A DNA stretch of 64,000 nt from JAOUGY01 sp963785075 (GCA_963785075.1 CAWATW010000001.1:1-64000); one strand, 5' to 3'. Shown: positions 36,363 through 45,529, numbered from the stretch's first letter. Numbers and translations are program-made. The notes: generated by a model from the sequence alone, not told the origin.

Positions 36363-36638
36363 ATGGTAGAGGTGGCGATCGTCGAGACCTCAGGAGGGAG
36401 CCACCGCGCAGATTCGGTTGCCGCTGGCCTAGCCGAAATGGCGCCCATCGTCGACATCGGGGCCGGCCCAGGTGTCTCGGACTTCGACGACGAGGAAGTC
36501 ACAGGTCGTATTCGGGTGGATGTCGTGGACCTGATCAGAGCATCTGCCGGCTGCTCCGAAGGCATCCTTGAAGGAGGGCGTTCGGCCCTGCCTTTGATCA
36601 CGATCGGGCATAAGCTTGGTTGCGGGTCCGGGAAGTGA
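36363..36638 (+). CDS. Hypothetical 91-residue protein
   Basis: A frame starting at an ATG encodes VEVAIVETSGGSHRADSVAAGL, then DFDDEEVTGRIRVDVVDLIRASAG. Its composition is plausible for a real acidic protein, but there is no ribosome site of note and no family match. It could be a remnant. The convergent DUF4097 gene begins ~140 bases downstream. Confidence 0.3.
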   Translation: MVEVAIVETSGGSHRADSVAAGLAEMAPIVDIGAGPGVSDFDDEEVTGRIRVDVVDLIRASAGCSEGILEGGRSALPLITIGHKLGCGSGK

Positions 36639-36773
36639 CTTATCCGAAGAGCCGGCGTATCAGGGTGTGAGCCGGCCACGCTGGAATCAGAGACGTCCCT
36701 GAGTGTCCTCCCGGACCCACAAGTGTCCGCGACGACCGGCCGACACAAGGAGCAGCGCGTACGGCCTTCTGGA

Positions 36774-37521
36774 TCAGCCGTAGCGGACGGTGATGCTCCC
36801 GTTCGACGTAGTCGATGTCGATGTGCTCGGCCGCAGCAGGGTCGGTCCGCACGTCCGTCTGGATGCTGCCATTCGATGTCGATGTGCTCAACGCGTACGG
36901 CGGCGAGTCCGCCGGCAGCACGAGTTCGACCGAACCGTTGCTCGTGTCGATCGTCACCGAGGTCGGCGGTTCGACGAATGTGACCTCCACCCGTCCGTTG
37001 CTGCTGCGGCCGTCGAACACGTCCGATGCCATGCCGGTGCCGGTGATCGAACCGTTGGAGGTGCGCACGGTCACATCCGAGGACACGTCGGTGATCGTGA
37101 TCGCTCCGTTGCTCGATGCCACGTCGATCTGTCCAGCGAGGCCGTCGAGGGTGATGCTTCCGTTCGAGGTGACTCCCGACACGTCGGTGCCGGACGGCAG
37201 CGTCACGTCGAAGGACGCACGGCAGCCCCATCCGAACACGAAGAACGGACAGTCCTGGACGAGCCGCACAGTCCCGTCGCTCTCTTCGAGGTCGACCGTC
37301 GCACCGAACAGACCCTTCGTGGCCGAGATGTCCACGACCACTTCCTCCACCCCGGCTGCGATCTCGATCGGGGCGTTCTCGGCGTCGAAGACGAAGCTGG
37401 ACACACCCGAGAACGTCTGGGTGCTCGACTCGCTGTCACCACCGGCCACGAAAGATGCGAGTGCGAGTGCCCCTATCGCGATCAGTACCGTGCCGATCAC
37501 CAACCGCCCGGTTCGGTTCAT
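36774..37521 (-). CDS. DUF4097-type beta-repeat protein, one frameshift near the end
   Basis: The ATG at 37521 follows GAGGAGGACGG. The ~250-residue protein has an N-terminal membrane helix (LVIGTVLIAIGALALASFVAGG). A right-handed beta repeat domain follows, with the recurring SNGS turn (TSNGSITLDGL, SSNGAITITDV, TSNGSITGTG, SSNGRVEVTF, TSNGSVELVL, TSNGSIQTDV). This is typical of DUF4097, a putative adhesin/envelope-stress-associated family. A one-base shift near 36800 is needed to reach the natural end SNGSITVRYG with a stop at 36774. Without it the frame runs on to 36640 with unrelated sequence. No regulator gene is adjacent. Confidence 0.72.
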
Positions 37522-37682
37522 CTCCGTCCTCCTCATTTTCCGCCTCGATCATCCGTCGAGGCTCAGCATCGCGATAGGGCAGTACTGCCGGAACGCGCCT
37601 CGGGTTTGTCCAGATCGCGGTCATGGAAGTGGTGATCGGTGAAGTTCACGCTCTACCGGTGATCGTCCCCGGCTCGAGATCG

Positions 37683-38229
37683 CTACTCGCCATCGGTCCG
37701 GTCGATGATGGATGGCCGGGGCGGCGAGGCCTCGATCGTCGATCGCACCTGTTCTCGGCCGAGCTCCGAGACCGAGGCGCAGCCGAGATTCGCCATCGTG
37801 ATGGTCAGCTCTTGGCGGAGGATGTCGAGCAGCCGGACGAGCCCGTCGGTGCCCCCGATGGCCAATCCCCAACACTGCAGACGCCCAAGACCCACGGCTT
37901 CGGCGCCCAGGGCCAGGGCTTTGCAGATGTCGGCGCCGCGTGGCCCGTCCCGCCGCCGCGCCGTCGTCAGGACCGAACAGGCCCAGTGCGCCTACAGGTG
38001 CCAGGAACACCGGCAGGTCGAGGTCGAGTCCAGCGAATCGGGTGCTCAAGTCGACCGCCGACACGTCGCGGCCCAGGCGGGCGACCAGTCCCAGTCGGTT
38101 GAGCGCTGCGACGTTGCGGGCGGTGGTCGCGCCCTCGCCGGATTCGGTCCACACGATCGCCCCGCTGTCGACGACTTCGGCGGCACGCCGGATCACCTGG
38201 TCGATGGCGCGGATGTCGTCGGGACTCAC
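37683..38229 (-). pseudogene. FMN-dependent alpha-hydroxyacid dehydrogenase, internally deleted
   Basis: The minus strand encodes the N-terminal part (ARNVAALNRLGLVARLGRDVSAVDLSTRFAG, LDLPVFLAPVGALGLFGPDDGAAAGRA). After a frame change it jumps to the C-terminal part (ICKALALGAEAVGLGRLQCWGLAIGGTDGLVRLLDILRQELTITMANLGCASVSEL). About 200 residues in the middle, including the catalytic His/Arg region, are missing. It is the first of three decayed oxidoreductases around the M24 peptidase. Confidence 0.75.
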
Positions 38230-38239
38230 GCGGCCACGC

Positions 38240-38766
38240 CTATGCCGGCCGGTGTTCGATGGTCACCTTCGTCCCGTGCCGGGCCGAGCGCCGGATGGCG
38301 TCGCACACCTCCACGCTGCGCAAACCGTCATCACCCGACGCATCCGGCGGCGGGCCCGCCAAGCCCGCCGACGTGAACTCCACCGCCGCCAACCGGTGCG
38401 CTGCCGGCGCCGGATAGTTGGTACTGGTCACGCCGGCCTCCGTGGTCACGGTGAGCACCCCGTCGATCCTCGAGCGGGTGAAGTCCCTGCCCACGATCCG
38501 ACCCTTCGTGCCGTGTGGGCGGTCGAACAGGGCCGTCACCTCCACCGGCTCGGCGTGGAACGCACGCGAAGGAAGTCGAGCCCGTGGATGCCGACGTTCT
38601 GGACCGTGCCCAGTCCAGCAATCGCGGGGTCGACCCTCCAGTTGTCATGGCGTCGGCGACCGGCACCAATTCCGAGGTGGACCGACTCGACGTCTCCAAT
38701 CGTCCCGGCGCGCAAGACGTTGGTAGCGGCGATGAAGACGGCGTCAACATCTGGGTCTGGGAGCAT
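38240..38766 (-). pseudogene. Gfo/Idh/MocA-type oxidoreductase, deleted and frameshifted
   Basis: The pieces are DPDVDAVFIAATN (Rossmann-fold strand typical of the family), GTIGDVESVHLGIGAGRRRHDNW, VGIHGLDFLRV, and in another frame EVTALFDRPHGTKGRIVGRDFT to SVEVCDAIRRSARHGTKVTIE at 38240. The N-terminal nucleotide-binding motif and a middle part are absent. Its start is close to the FMN dehydrogenase remnant, suggesting a former operon. Confidence 0.7.
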
Positions 38767-38918
38767 CCCGGCGTTGTTGGAGTATCCGCGCCGGGCCCGA
38801 ACCGGTCGACGAACTGGTCACAAGGCGGCGCGCCGCCAAGTCCGGGCGCCGGCCGGCGAGCCTGTAGAATGCCTCATATAGAAGATCGAACAGAGATCCC
38901 TTGGACCACGGGGGTCTC

Positions 38919-40156
38919 GTGGCCGCGGAGCTGGAGCCATCAGGTACGCAAAAGGACCGTTCGCGGTCGACTGGGAGGACCGCTACGACTTCGGTGAGCT
39001 CAGGAGGGAACGGGTCGCCAAGGCGCAACAGGCCCTCGCCGAGTCCGGTGTCGATGCCATCCTGACGTGGAAAGACGAGAACGTTCGCTATCTCACGTCG
39101 CTTCGTGCCCAGCTCATCGCCGGCAAGACCACGTCGCTCAACGGGGCGTTCCTGTTCGGCGGTGAGGATCCCATCCTCCTCGGGTCGGGAGGCGAGATCG
39201 ACAAGGCCGAATTCGGCATGAGTTGGATCGGTGAAGCTCATGCGGTTCCCATCATGGAGCAGCGCGAGCTGGTCGACGGGTTCGTCACCGGCACGCTCAG
39301 GCCGTTGTTGGCGTCCCGCGGGATCGAGGCCGGCAGGCTGGCCGTCGACCAGGCCAACATCTCGTTCATCCAGTCGCTGGCGACCCATCTGCCAGACCTG
39401 GAGCTCGTCGACGGCGACACCATCATGCAGCAGGCCCGCTGGATCAAGACCGAGATCGAGGTGGCGGTGATCGAGGAGGCGTGCGCCATCGGTGATTCGG
39501 TGACGCAGCGAGCGCTCGACGAGACCCGGGCAGGGCGCCGAGAGCTGGAGGTGGCAGCCGACGCCATGCAGACCCTCTTCCGGCTCGGTGGCGAGATGGC
39601 CCACGTGATCACTCCATTCGTGGCATCCGGCGAGCACATGTCTCCGCCCCATCGGCTGGCCACCGACAAGATCATCCGCAACCAGGACCTGTGCTTCATC
39701 GACATCGGCGCAATGTGGAATGGGTACTTCGCCGACATCGGGCGGACCACCATCGTGGGCAAGCCCTCGAAGGAACAGAAGCGGATCTACACGGCCGTGT
39801 ACGAAGGTCTGATGGCAGGCATCGCCAAAATGCGGCCCGGACACACCAACAAGGACTGCGCCGACGCCATCATCGAAAAGATCGGCGAGTACGACCTCGA
39901 CGAGCATCTATTCAGCCTCTTCATCGGTCACGGGATCGGAATCGGGGCCAACGAACCGCCGTACATCGGTGAGACGCTCCCCGGTGCCACCCAGTACGAC
40001 TTCCAGCCGAACATGGTGTTCGCCGTGGAGCCCCTGGTGTGGGTCCCCGGCGTGCGCGGTGGTGGCGGCGTGCGCATCGAAGACATGGTCCTCATCACCG
40101 ACGGTGACCCGCATCTGCTCTCGAGGGTCGAGTACGAGGAGCGTCTGCTCCTCTGA
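38919..40156 (+). CDS. M24-family metallopeptidase (creatinase / Xaa-Pro dipeptidase-like)
   Basis: The family sequence starts well before the first in-frame ATG (39218): YAKGPFAVDWEDRYDFGELRRERV and VDAILTWKDENVRYLTSLRAQL are in the same frame from 38945. No ATG, GTG or TTG precedes them in that frame; the only in-frame candidate is CTG at 39061. A GTG at 38919 gives a fitting N-terminus in another frame, so a one-base shift near 38943 is likely. The catalytic domain has all five dinuclear metal ligands: Asp in FIDIGAMWNGYFADIG (two), His in GHGIGIGANEPP, Glu in VEPLVW and Glu in IEDMVL. Repaired length is about 412 residues. Activity on Xaa-Pro peptides or a small amide/methylamine substrate cannot be told apart. 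Confidence 0.82.
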
Positions 40157-40425
40157 AGGATGTCGCCCCGAGACGAGAGAGAACGGCGTCGACGATGGTT
40201 CCGGCGATCCGATCGACCGACTCGTGCGTGTTGCGCGCCACATGTGGCGACAGCAACACGCTGGTGAGGCCGGTGAATGCAGCGCCGTGATCGGGGCCCA
40301 AGGGCTCGGTAGCGAACACGTCCAGTGTTGCGGCTCGGATCCGGTTGGATCGCAAGGCATCTGCGAGGGCGCTCATCGACGATGCCACCCTGAGATGTAT
40401 TGATCACCGTTGCTTTCGGTTTCAT
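40095..40425 (-). pseudogene. D-isomer 2-hydroxyacid dehydrogenase, C-terminal fragment
   Basis: KATVINTSQGGIVDE, then after a shift ALADALRSNRIRAATLDVFATEPLG and SVLLSPHVARNTHESVDRI, match the end of the NAD-binding domain of this family, with the catalytic His in SPHVARNT. The first ~230 residues are missing. The fragment runs into the end of the M24 gene on the opposite strand. Confidence 0.78.
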
Positions 40426-40471
40426 CTTGGGTGTCGCAGTGAACCGGCATGGGCGACCATCGCCGCGTTGA

Positions 40472-40768
40472 TCACAAAGCCGATCGCTGATCGGCTTCGC
40501 CTGGCTCCAGCCACTCGTCGTGGAGATCCGCCGTCACCAGATCCTCGCCGGCCAGTCCGAAGAGGTCTTCGATCCTGAACACCACCGTGTAGAGCGGTGG
40601 ATAGGGCTGGTGGTGGTCGAGGGGGTTGACGATCACTCCGTGGCGGGCCGAGACGACTCCCGAATGTCCCCGGACATACCGGGGAGTGCGAGGGTTGCCG
40701 GTCGGGACGTCGTGGACCACCCGAACCCGATCGCCAACCGAGAATCGCTCGTCACTCGAGCTCGTCAT
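40472..40768 (-). CDS. Nitrile hydratase/thiocyanate hydrolase beta-type SH3 subunit, short
   Basis: The 98-residue protein reads SVGDRVRVVHDVPTGNPRTPRYVRGHSGVV...PPLYTVVFRIEDLFG and ends near LHDEWLEPG. This is the SH3-like C-terminal domain of nitrile hydratase beta subunits (pattern 'GHTR.PRYvRGk.G.I' and 'Y.V.F...eLWG'). The usual ~100-residue N-terminal helical half is lacking, as in the separate small alpha subunit of thiocyanate hydrolase. Its ATG overlaps the stop of the metal-binding subunit gene (ATGA), so the two are translationally coupled. It would cap the catalytic subunit. Confidence 0.82.
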   Translation of the reverse strand: MTSSSDERFSVGDRVRVVHDVPTGNPRTPRYVRGHSGVVSARHGVIVNPLDHHQPYPPLYTVVFRIEDLFGLAGEDLVTADLHDEWLEPGEADQRSAL

Positions 40769-41745
40769 GAGCCACGGGCCGGGATCTCTGCGCTGCCGAC
40801 CAGGCTTTCGGCCGTCACCAGGGCGGCGAGGTCCTCCTCGGACATGCCCTCGGTGCCGGCGGGACGCCGGGGGAGCACCATCCACCTCACGTCGGACGTC
40901 GAGTCGTGAACCACGACTCTGCGGTCCGGGGAGATGTCGAGATCGAACATGTCGTGCAAGGTTGTTCGGGGGTCGGCGACGATCCGCTGCTTGTACTCGT
41001 CCGTTCGGTACCACCACGGCGGGTTGCCGAGCAGGTCATGCGGGTAGCACGAGCAGAGCGTGCACACCACCACGTGGTGGGAGTCGTCGGTGGCCTCGGC
41101 CACGCCGAGCTTGCCGAGACGTCCCGGGGGAATGTCCAGCTCGCGAACCGCCTCCCGGCCGGTATCGAGCAGTCTTTGCTTGAACTCGGCGTCGACCCAC
41201 GCCCTGGCCACGATGCGCGCACCGTTGCGATATCCGCGTTCGGAGAGGATCGTTCGTTGGGACTCGAGTTGGGCCTCTGTGATCTCGCCTCGATCGATGA
41301 GCGCACGGGTGTACACGTTCACCAGGTTGTTGGTCTCGGCGAGCGCTCCTTCGAGCGCGGTGATTCGATCGAGGAGATCGCCGTCGTATGTTCGTGTTGC
41401 CAGCCGGAAGAACTCGTCGTAGTCGCCGCGTTCGCGCCGGGTGTCGTCGATCGCGATCGATGTCGAGGCGAGCTTCGTCGTCACGGACGCGATCCCGAGG
41501 ATCATGGCGTCGAGAGCATCCTCGAGCGCCCTGATGCGAGCTTCGAGATCATCGACCGGTTCCACCGGAGCCGGCCCACCGATCGCCCGGTCTGCCGCCA
41601 GCAGATCCGTGAATCCGACGATCCCCCGGCGCAGCGAGAACAGCACACGAGGCTCGACTCGCTTCCGACGGAAGTACTCGAGATCGGACGCGACCGCCTC
41701 GACATGACCCTCGAAGTCTTCCATGTGGGGGTGATCGGAACTCAT
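40765..41745 (-). CDS. Nitrile hydratase-type catalytic (alpha/gamma) subunit with long N-terminal extension
   Basis: The start at 41745 is inferred; the frame is open to 41847. In the 326-residue product the metal-binding motif VCTLCSC lies at residues 227-233. The Thr in this motif is typical of cobalt-type enzymes. It is followed by YPHDLLGNPPWWYR and VVVHDSTSDVRWMVLPRRPAGTEGMSEEDLAALVT, and preceded by RNGARIVARAWVDAEFKQRLL, all standard alpha-subunit features. Normal alpha subunits are ~200 residues with the motif near 110. Here ~120 additional, largely helical residues precede the domain (EDFEGHVEAVASDLEYFRRKRVE, DDLEARIRALEDALDAMI). The extension may replace the missing half of the beta subunit. 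Substrate (nitrile or thiocyanate) unresolved. Confidence 0.85.
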   Translation of the reverse strand: MSSDHPHMEDFEGHVEAVASDLEYFRRKRVEPRVLFSLRRGIVGFTDLLAADRAIGGPAPVEPVDDLEARIRALEDALDAMILGIASVTTKLASTSIAIDDTRRERGDYDEFFRLATRTYDGDLLDRITALEGALAETNNLVNVYTRALIDRGEITEAQLESQRTILSERGYRNGARIVARAWVDAEFKQRLLDTGREAVRELDIPPGRLGKLGVAEATDDSHHVVVCTLCSCYPHDLLGNPPWWYRTDEYKQRIVADPRTTLHDMFDLDISPDRRVVVHDSTSDVRWMVLPRRPAGTEGMSEEDLAALVTAESLVGSAEIPARGS

Positions 41746-41840
41746 GCCCCGACGATATCGCATTCCGCCTTTGTGGCTGTCGTCGTGACCCGTTTCACCC
41801 CGAGTGACCCGGCTGGTGTGAGTGGCTGCGAGGAGTTGGC

Positions 41841-42617
41841 TTGGCACGAACGGCTTTGGTCACAGGATCGGCTTCGGGAATCGGGAGGTCGACGGCTGAG
41901 CTGCTGTCTGAGCGGGGATACACGGTGATCGGTGTGGATCTCCACGACGCAGACATCATTGCCGACCTGACGACAGCCGACGGTCGACAGACGTTGGTCG
42001 ACGAAGCGAGACGTCTGGCCGGCGGGACGCTCGACGCCGTGTTGGCGATCGCCGGGTTGGCGCATCCGATCGCAACAACCGTTGCCGTGAACTACTTCGG
42101 CATGGTGTCGACGCTCACCGGTCTTCGCCCATTGCTGGCCGCGTCGGGTGCACCTCGTGCGGCCGGCGTCGCGTCGATGGCGTCGCTCATGCCGGTTGAC
42201 GACGAGCTCGTTGCGGCGATGACTGCATGGGAGGAGCCGAAGGCGCTCGAACGTGCGGGCACGTTGGAGGGTACGGAGGGTGATCAGCTCATCTACTCAT
42301 CGACCAAAAAGGCCTTTGCGCAGTGGATTCGTCGCACGGCTCCCACCGAGGAGTGGGCCGGGGCGGGCATACCGCTGAACGCCGTTGCACCCGGAGTGAT
42401 CGCAACTCCAATGACAGCCGACCTGCTGTCGACCGATGAGGCACGTCAACAGATCCTCGAGATGGTCCCGATGCCCCTCAACGGGATCGCCGAGCCGGAA
42501 GTCGTCGCCCGTCTGCTCGCCTGGCTGGTGAGCGAGGAGAACACGCATCTGTGTGGCCAGGTCGTGTTCGTCGACGGTGGCTCGGATGTGGTCATCCGCG
42601 GGGACGCAACGTGGTGA
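41841..42617 (+). CDS. Short-chain dehydrogenase/reductase
   Basis: A TTG start at 41841 follows AGGAG. The 258-residue protein has the NAD(P) motif TGSASGIG, DL in DLTTAD, the structural NYFG in place of NNAG, and the catalytic Tyr-x3-Lys in IYSSTKKAF. The family ending is CGQVVFVDGGSD. This is the classical SDR length. It is divergent from the nitrile-hydratase-like genes and convergent with a VOC gene; the substrate is unknown. The weak TTG start suggests low expression. Confidence 0.88.
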   Translation: MARTALVTGSASGIGRSTAELLSERGYTVIGVDLHDADIIADLTTADGRQTLVDEARRLAGGTLDAVLAIAGLAHPIATTVAVNYFGMVSTLTGLRPLLAASGAPRAAGVASMASLMPVDDELVAAMTAWEEPKALERAGTLEGTEGDQLIYSSTKKAFAQWIRRTAPTEEWAGAGIPLNAVAPGVIATPMTADLLSTDEARQQILEMVPMPLNGIAEPEVVARLLAWLVSEENTHLCGQVVFVDGGSDVVIRGDATW

Positions 42618-42624
42618 TCGCCGG

Positions 42625-43125
42625 CTACTCCTGATCGAGCAGCTTGCTCCCGTACATCTCACCGAGTGGGTCCGCCAGGAGCTCGATGCGCGCCCCGTCG
42701 GGATCCGTGAAGTAGATGGACACATCGCTCTCCAGGAGATAGTCCACCCTCGCCTCATCCAACTTCGAGCGAAGGTGGTGCCACCTCTCGGGTTCGACGG
42801 AGATCGCCAGGTGGTGCAGACCTCCGAGTACCTCGGCGTATGGACCGAGATCGAGGCCGGGAAAGTCGAAGAACGCGAGTGTGTTGCCGTTACCCACATT
42901 GAAGAAGAAGTGATTCGAGCCCTGGTAGTCCCGGTTCTCGAAGATGTCGATCAGGGGGAACTCGAGCAGCTCCTGATAGAACTGAACGGTCCGCTCGACG
43001 TCCGATGACACCAGCGCAACATGATGGATCCCGCGCGCCGACGATCCAGCCTTGGCCTTCGTGAGGTAGGTGTGGGCGATGCGCGCGCGTTCGCGTTCGA
43101 TCGTCTCGAGGTCGATCGCGGTCAT
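42625..43125 (-). CDS. VOC (glyoxalase/extradiol dioxygenase-like) protein
   Basis: The 166-residue protein starts at an ATG with AAAGGAT upstream; the open frame further up is not supported. After a ~30-residue helical N-terminus comes a two-module VOC fold: GIHHVALVSSDVERTVQFYQELLEFPLID, FFFNVGNGNTLAFFDFPG, GGLHHLAISVEPERW and SIYFTDPDGARIELL. His and Glu residues at the usual metal positions (GIHHVAL, HHLAIS, RIELL) are kept. The reaction cannot be deduced. Confidence 0.85.
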   Translation of the reverse strand: MTAIDLETIERERARIAHTYLTKAKAGSSARGIHHVALVSSDVERTVQFYQELLEFPLIDIFENRDYQGSNHFFFNVGNGNTLAFFDFPGLDLGPYAEVLGGLHHLAISVEPERWHHLRSKLDEARVDYLLESDVSIYFTDPDGARIELLADPLGEMYGSKLLDQE

Positions 43126-43333
43126 GTCCGATCCTTTCGTGGCTGGGCCTTTCGACGGGAGGGCACGGCGTAGGCAGATCACGTCCGGTCGCCCGATCCG
43201 AGCGTAGTGATCCTTCAGCAATCGACGGAGTGAGGATCGCACCGACGATCTGCACCGTTTCTTCACATGCCGCGGACCACCCGTCCACATCCTCTTCGTA
43301 CGGTGACCTCGAGCCACAGGAGAGGCGTGAAAC

Positions 43334-44770
43334 GTGAGAGTGAAGATGATCCTGCCGGCGTTGATCGAGGCCGTGTCGCCGGGGTGGCGACCCATCAAGT
43401 ACTCGCTGTTCCCGCCCCTCGGTCTCGCAACCCTCGCCGGATATCTCGACCCCGACGATGAGGTCGAGATCCAGGACGAGCACGTGGAAGCCCTCGACCT
43501 CGACGACGCGCCCGACCTGGTGGTCATCCAGGTGTACGTGACGTCGGCCAGGCGCTCGTATGAGATCGCAGACCGGTACCGCCGACGGGGTGTCCATGTG
43601 GCGATGGGTGGTCTCCATGTGACTTCCCTTCCTGAAGAAGCGAAGCGGCATGCCGATTCGATCTTCCTCGGTCCAGGGGAGGACACGTGGCCCGCCTTTC
43701 TCCGGGACTTCCGGGCAGGCATACCGAAGCCGGTGTACTCCTCGTGTGTCCGCAGCCTCGACGAACTGCCTCCGATCCGGCGGGACCTCATCAAGCGTGA
43801 GCTCTACCTCTGCCCGAACTCGATCGTCGTATCGAGGGGATGCCCCCATCACTGTGACTTCTGTTACAAGGATGCCTTCTTTGCTGGCGGCCGAGGGTTC
43901 TACACCCAGACGGTCGACGATGCGCTCTCGGAGATCGATCGCCTGCCCGGTCGCCACGTCTACTTCCTCGATGACCATCTACTCGGCAAGCCATCCTTCG
44001 CCCGCGAACTCTTCGCCGGGATGCGCGGCATGGGAAGGCTGTGGCAGGCGGCCTCGACCGTCGACGCGGTCATGCGTCCCGGTCTTTTGGAACAGGCGGC
44101 GGCGGCCGGCATGAGGAGCGTGTTCGTCGGATTCGAGAGTGTCAACGGCGGCAACCTCGTCAGCCATGAGAAACGGCAGAACGTGGCACGGGACTATGGC
44201 GACGTCGTTCGACGGATCCACGATCTCGGCATCATGGTGAACGGGTCGTTCGTCTTCGGTCTCGACCACGATGGTCCCGACGTGTTCGACCGCACCGTCG
44301 AATGGGCGACGTCGGTGGGTATGGAGACCGCCACCTTCCACATTCTCACGCCGTATCCGGGTACCAAGCTCTTCGACCGCATGGACCGCTCCGGACGGAT
44401 CGTGCATCGAGACTGGGATCGCTACACGACGCGGGAGGTCGTGTTCCGGCCAGAAGGGATGTCCCCGGAAGAGCTCGCCGACGGGTATGCGAGGGCGTAC
44501 CGCGACTTCTATCGGTGGGGGTCCATCATGGAGGGGGCTCGTGGCAAGGCCGGCCGGGACGCGCTCCGGCATCTCGCCTACGCGGGTGGGTGGAAGAAGT
44601 TCGAGTGGTTGTGGGACCGAGTCATCACGGCACGGCACGTCAATCGGGCGTTGCCGCTGCTCGAGGCGGTGCTGTCCGGCTTCGGGGCACATCGCGCAGA
44701 TCGGTGGGCCACGCCCGAGATCTCTTCGACAGCGGAACGCAGCCGCGTCCCCCTCCCGGTCGAGACGTGA
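43334..44770 (+). CDS. B12-binding-domain radical SAM protein
   Basis: A GTG start at 43334 follows AGGAGAGG. The 478-residue protein has an N-terminal cobalamin-binding-type domain (PPLGLATLAGYLDPDDEVEIQDEHVE, VAMGGLHVTSLPEEA). The radical SAM core has the cluster motif RGCPHHCDFCYK (CX3CX2C), a GFESVNGGNL strand and a C-terminal part with WDRYTTREVVFRPEGMSPEEL. This layout is that of family members that methylate or rearrange lipids and natural products (e.g. hopanoid- or bacteriochlorophyll-type enzymes). The canonical cobalamin His motif DxHxxG is not evident. It is followed by a two-component system, with no obvious pathway partner. Confidence 0.88.
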   Translation: MRVKMILPALIEAVSPGWRPIKYSLFPPLGLATLAGYLDPDDEVEIQDEHVEALDLDDAPDLVVIQVYVTSARRSYEIADRYRRRGVHVAMGGLHVTSLPEEAKRHADSIFLGPGEDTWPAFLRDFRAGIPKPVYSSCVRSLDELPPIRRDLIKRELYLCPNSIVVSRGCPHHCDFCYKDAFFAGGRGFYTQTVDDALSEIDRLPGRHVYFLDDHLLGKPSFARELFAGMRGMGRLWQAASTVDAVMRPGLLEQAAAAGMRSVFVGFESVNGGNLVSHEKRQNVARDYGDVVRRIHDLGIMVNGSFVFGLDHDGPDVFDRTVEWATSVGMETATFHILTPYPGTKLFDRMDRSGRIVHRDWDRYTTREVVFRPEGMSPEELADGYARAYRDFYRWGSIMEGARGKAGRDALRHLAYAGGWKKFEWLWDRVITARHVNRALPLLEAVLSGFGAHRADRWATPEISSTAERSRVPLPVET

Positions 44771-44845
44771 CTCCTTCACGCGCGGGCCTCTGGACCTGTG
44801 GCGCACTCCGTCTACGATCCCGATTCGCCGACTCGATGTGAGGCC

Positions 44846-45529
44846 ATGGCGGAAACGATTCTGATCATCGAAGACGAAGCCGACCTCGCTGCCCTCGTGG
44901 CCGATCGGCTTCGGAGTGAGGGCTTCAAAACGGAGACGTGCACCGACGGTCGGACAGGCGTTGAACGCGCCCGATCGCTCGAACCGGATCTGGTCGTGCT
45001 CGATCTGATGTTGCCCGGGCTGAACGGCATCGAGGTCTGCAGGTTGATCCAGCAGACCCGGCGGGTGCCGGTCGTCATGCTCACAGCCTTGGACGCCGAA
45101 GCGGACAAGCTGGTCGGCCTGGGCGTCGGCGCCGACGACTACGTCACGAAGCCGTTCAGTCCTCGAGAGCTGGTGGCGCGTATCAGAGCGGTGCTCCGAA
45201 GGACCGCCGAGTCGAGCCCACACGGTGACCGCCTCGAACTGGAGGGCATCGTCGTCGACAGAGTCAGGCGGATCGTGGAGCGCGACGGTTCGGAGGTCCA
45301 TCTCACGGCGCTCGAGTTCGACTTGCTGTGGGCCTTGGCCGAAGCGGAGGGAGCGGTGCTGACGCGCGGGCAACTGCTCTACAAAGTGTGGGGGTACCGC
45401 GACTCGGCCGGCCATCGGACCGTCGACAGCCATGTCCGAGCGGTGCGCCGCAAGCTCGGTGATCGCGTCGTGCGCACGGTGCACTCTGTCGGATATGCGA
45501 TCGGCATCGATGCCGGCGGACCTTCGTGA
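44846..45529 (+). CDS. OmpR-family response regulator (system 1)
   Basis: The ATG at 44846 is the first Met before the conserved ILIIEDEADL; an upstream Met at 44798 is less likely. The 227-residue protein has a receiver domain with phospho-acceptor Asp53 (LVVLDLMLPG) and Lys in VTKPFSPREL. A winged-helix DNA-binding domain follows (VHLTALEFDLLWALAEAEGAVLTRGQLL, RTVDSHVRAVRRKLGD). The stop overlaps the kinase start by four bases, which couples the pair. Confidence 0.93.
   Translation: MAETILIIEDEADLAALVADRLRSEGFKTETCTDGRTGVERARSLEPDLVVLDLMLPGLNGIEVCRLIQQTRRVPVVMLTALDAEADKLVGLGVGADDYVTKPFSPRELVARIRAVLRRTAESSPHGDRLELEGIVVDRVRRIVERDGSEVHLTALEFDLLWALAEAEGAVLTRGQLLYKVWGYRDSAGHRTVDSHVRAVRRKLGDRVVRTVHSVGYAIGIDAGGPS

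Noticed and set aside
38744..39907. 387-codon minus-strand frame opposite the M24 peptidase
   Set aside because: It is a shadow of a gene with all five metal ligands; no motif of its own.
43979..45484. 501-codon minus-strand frame opposite the radical SAM and regulator genes
   Set aside because: It spans two well-supported genes on the other strand and contains no known domain.
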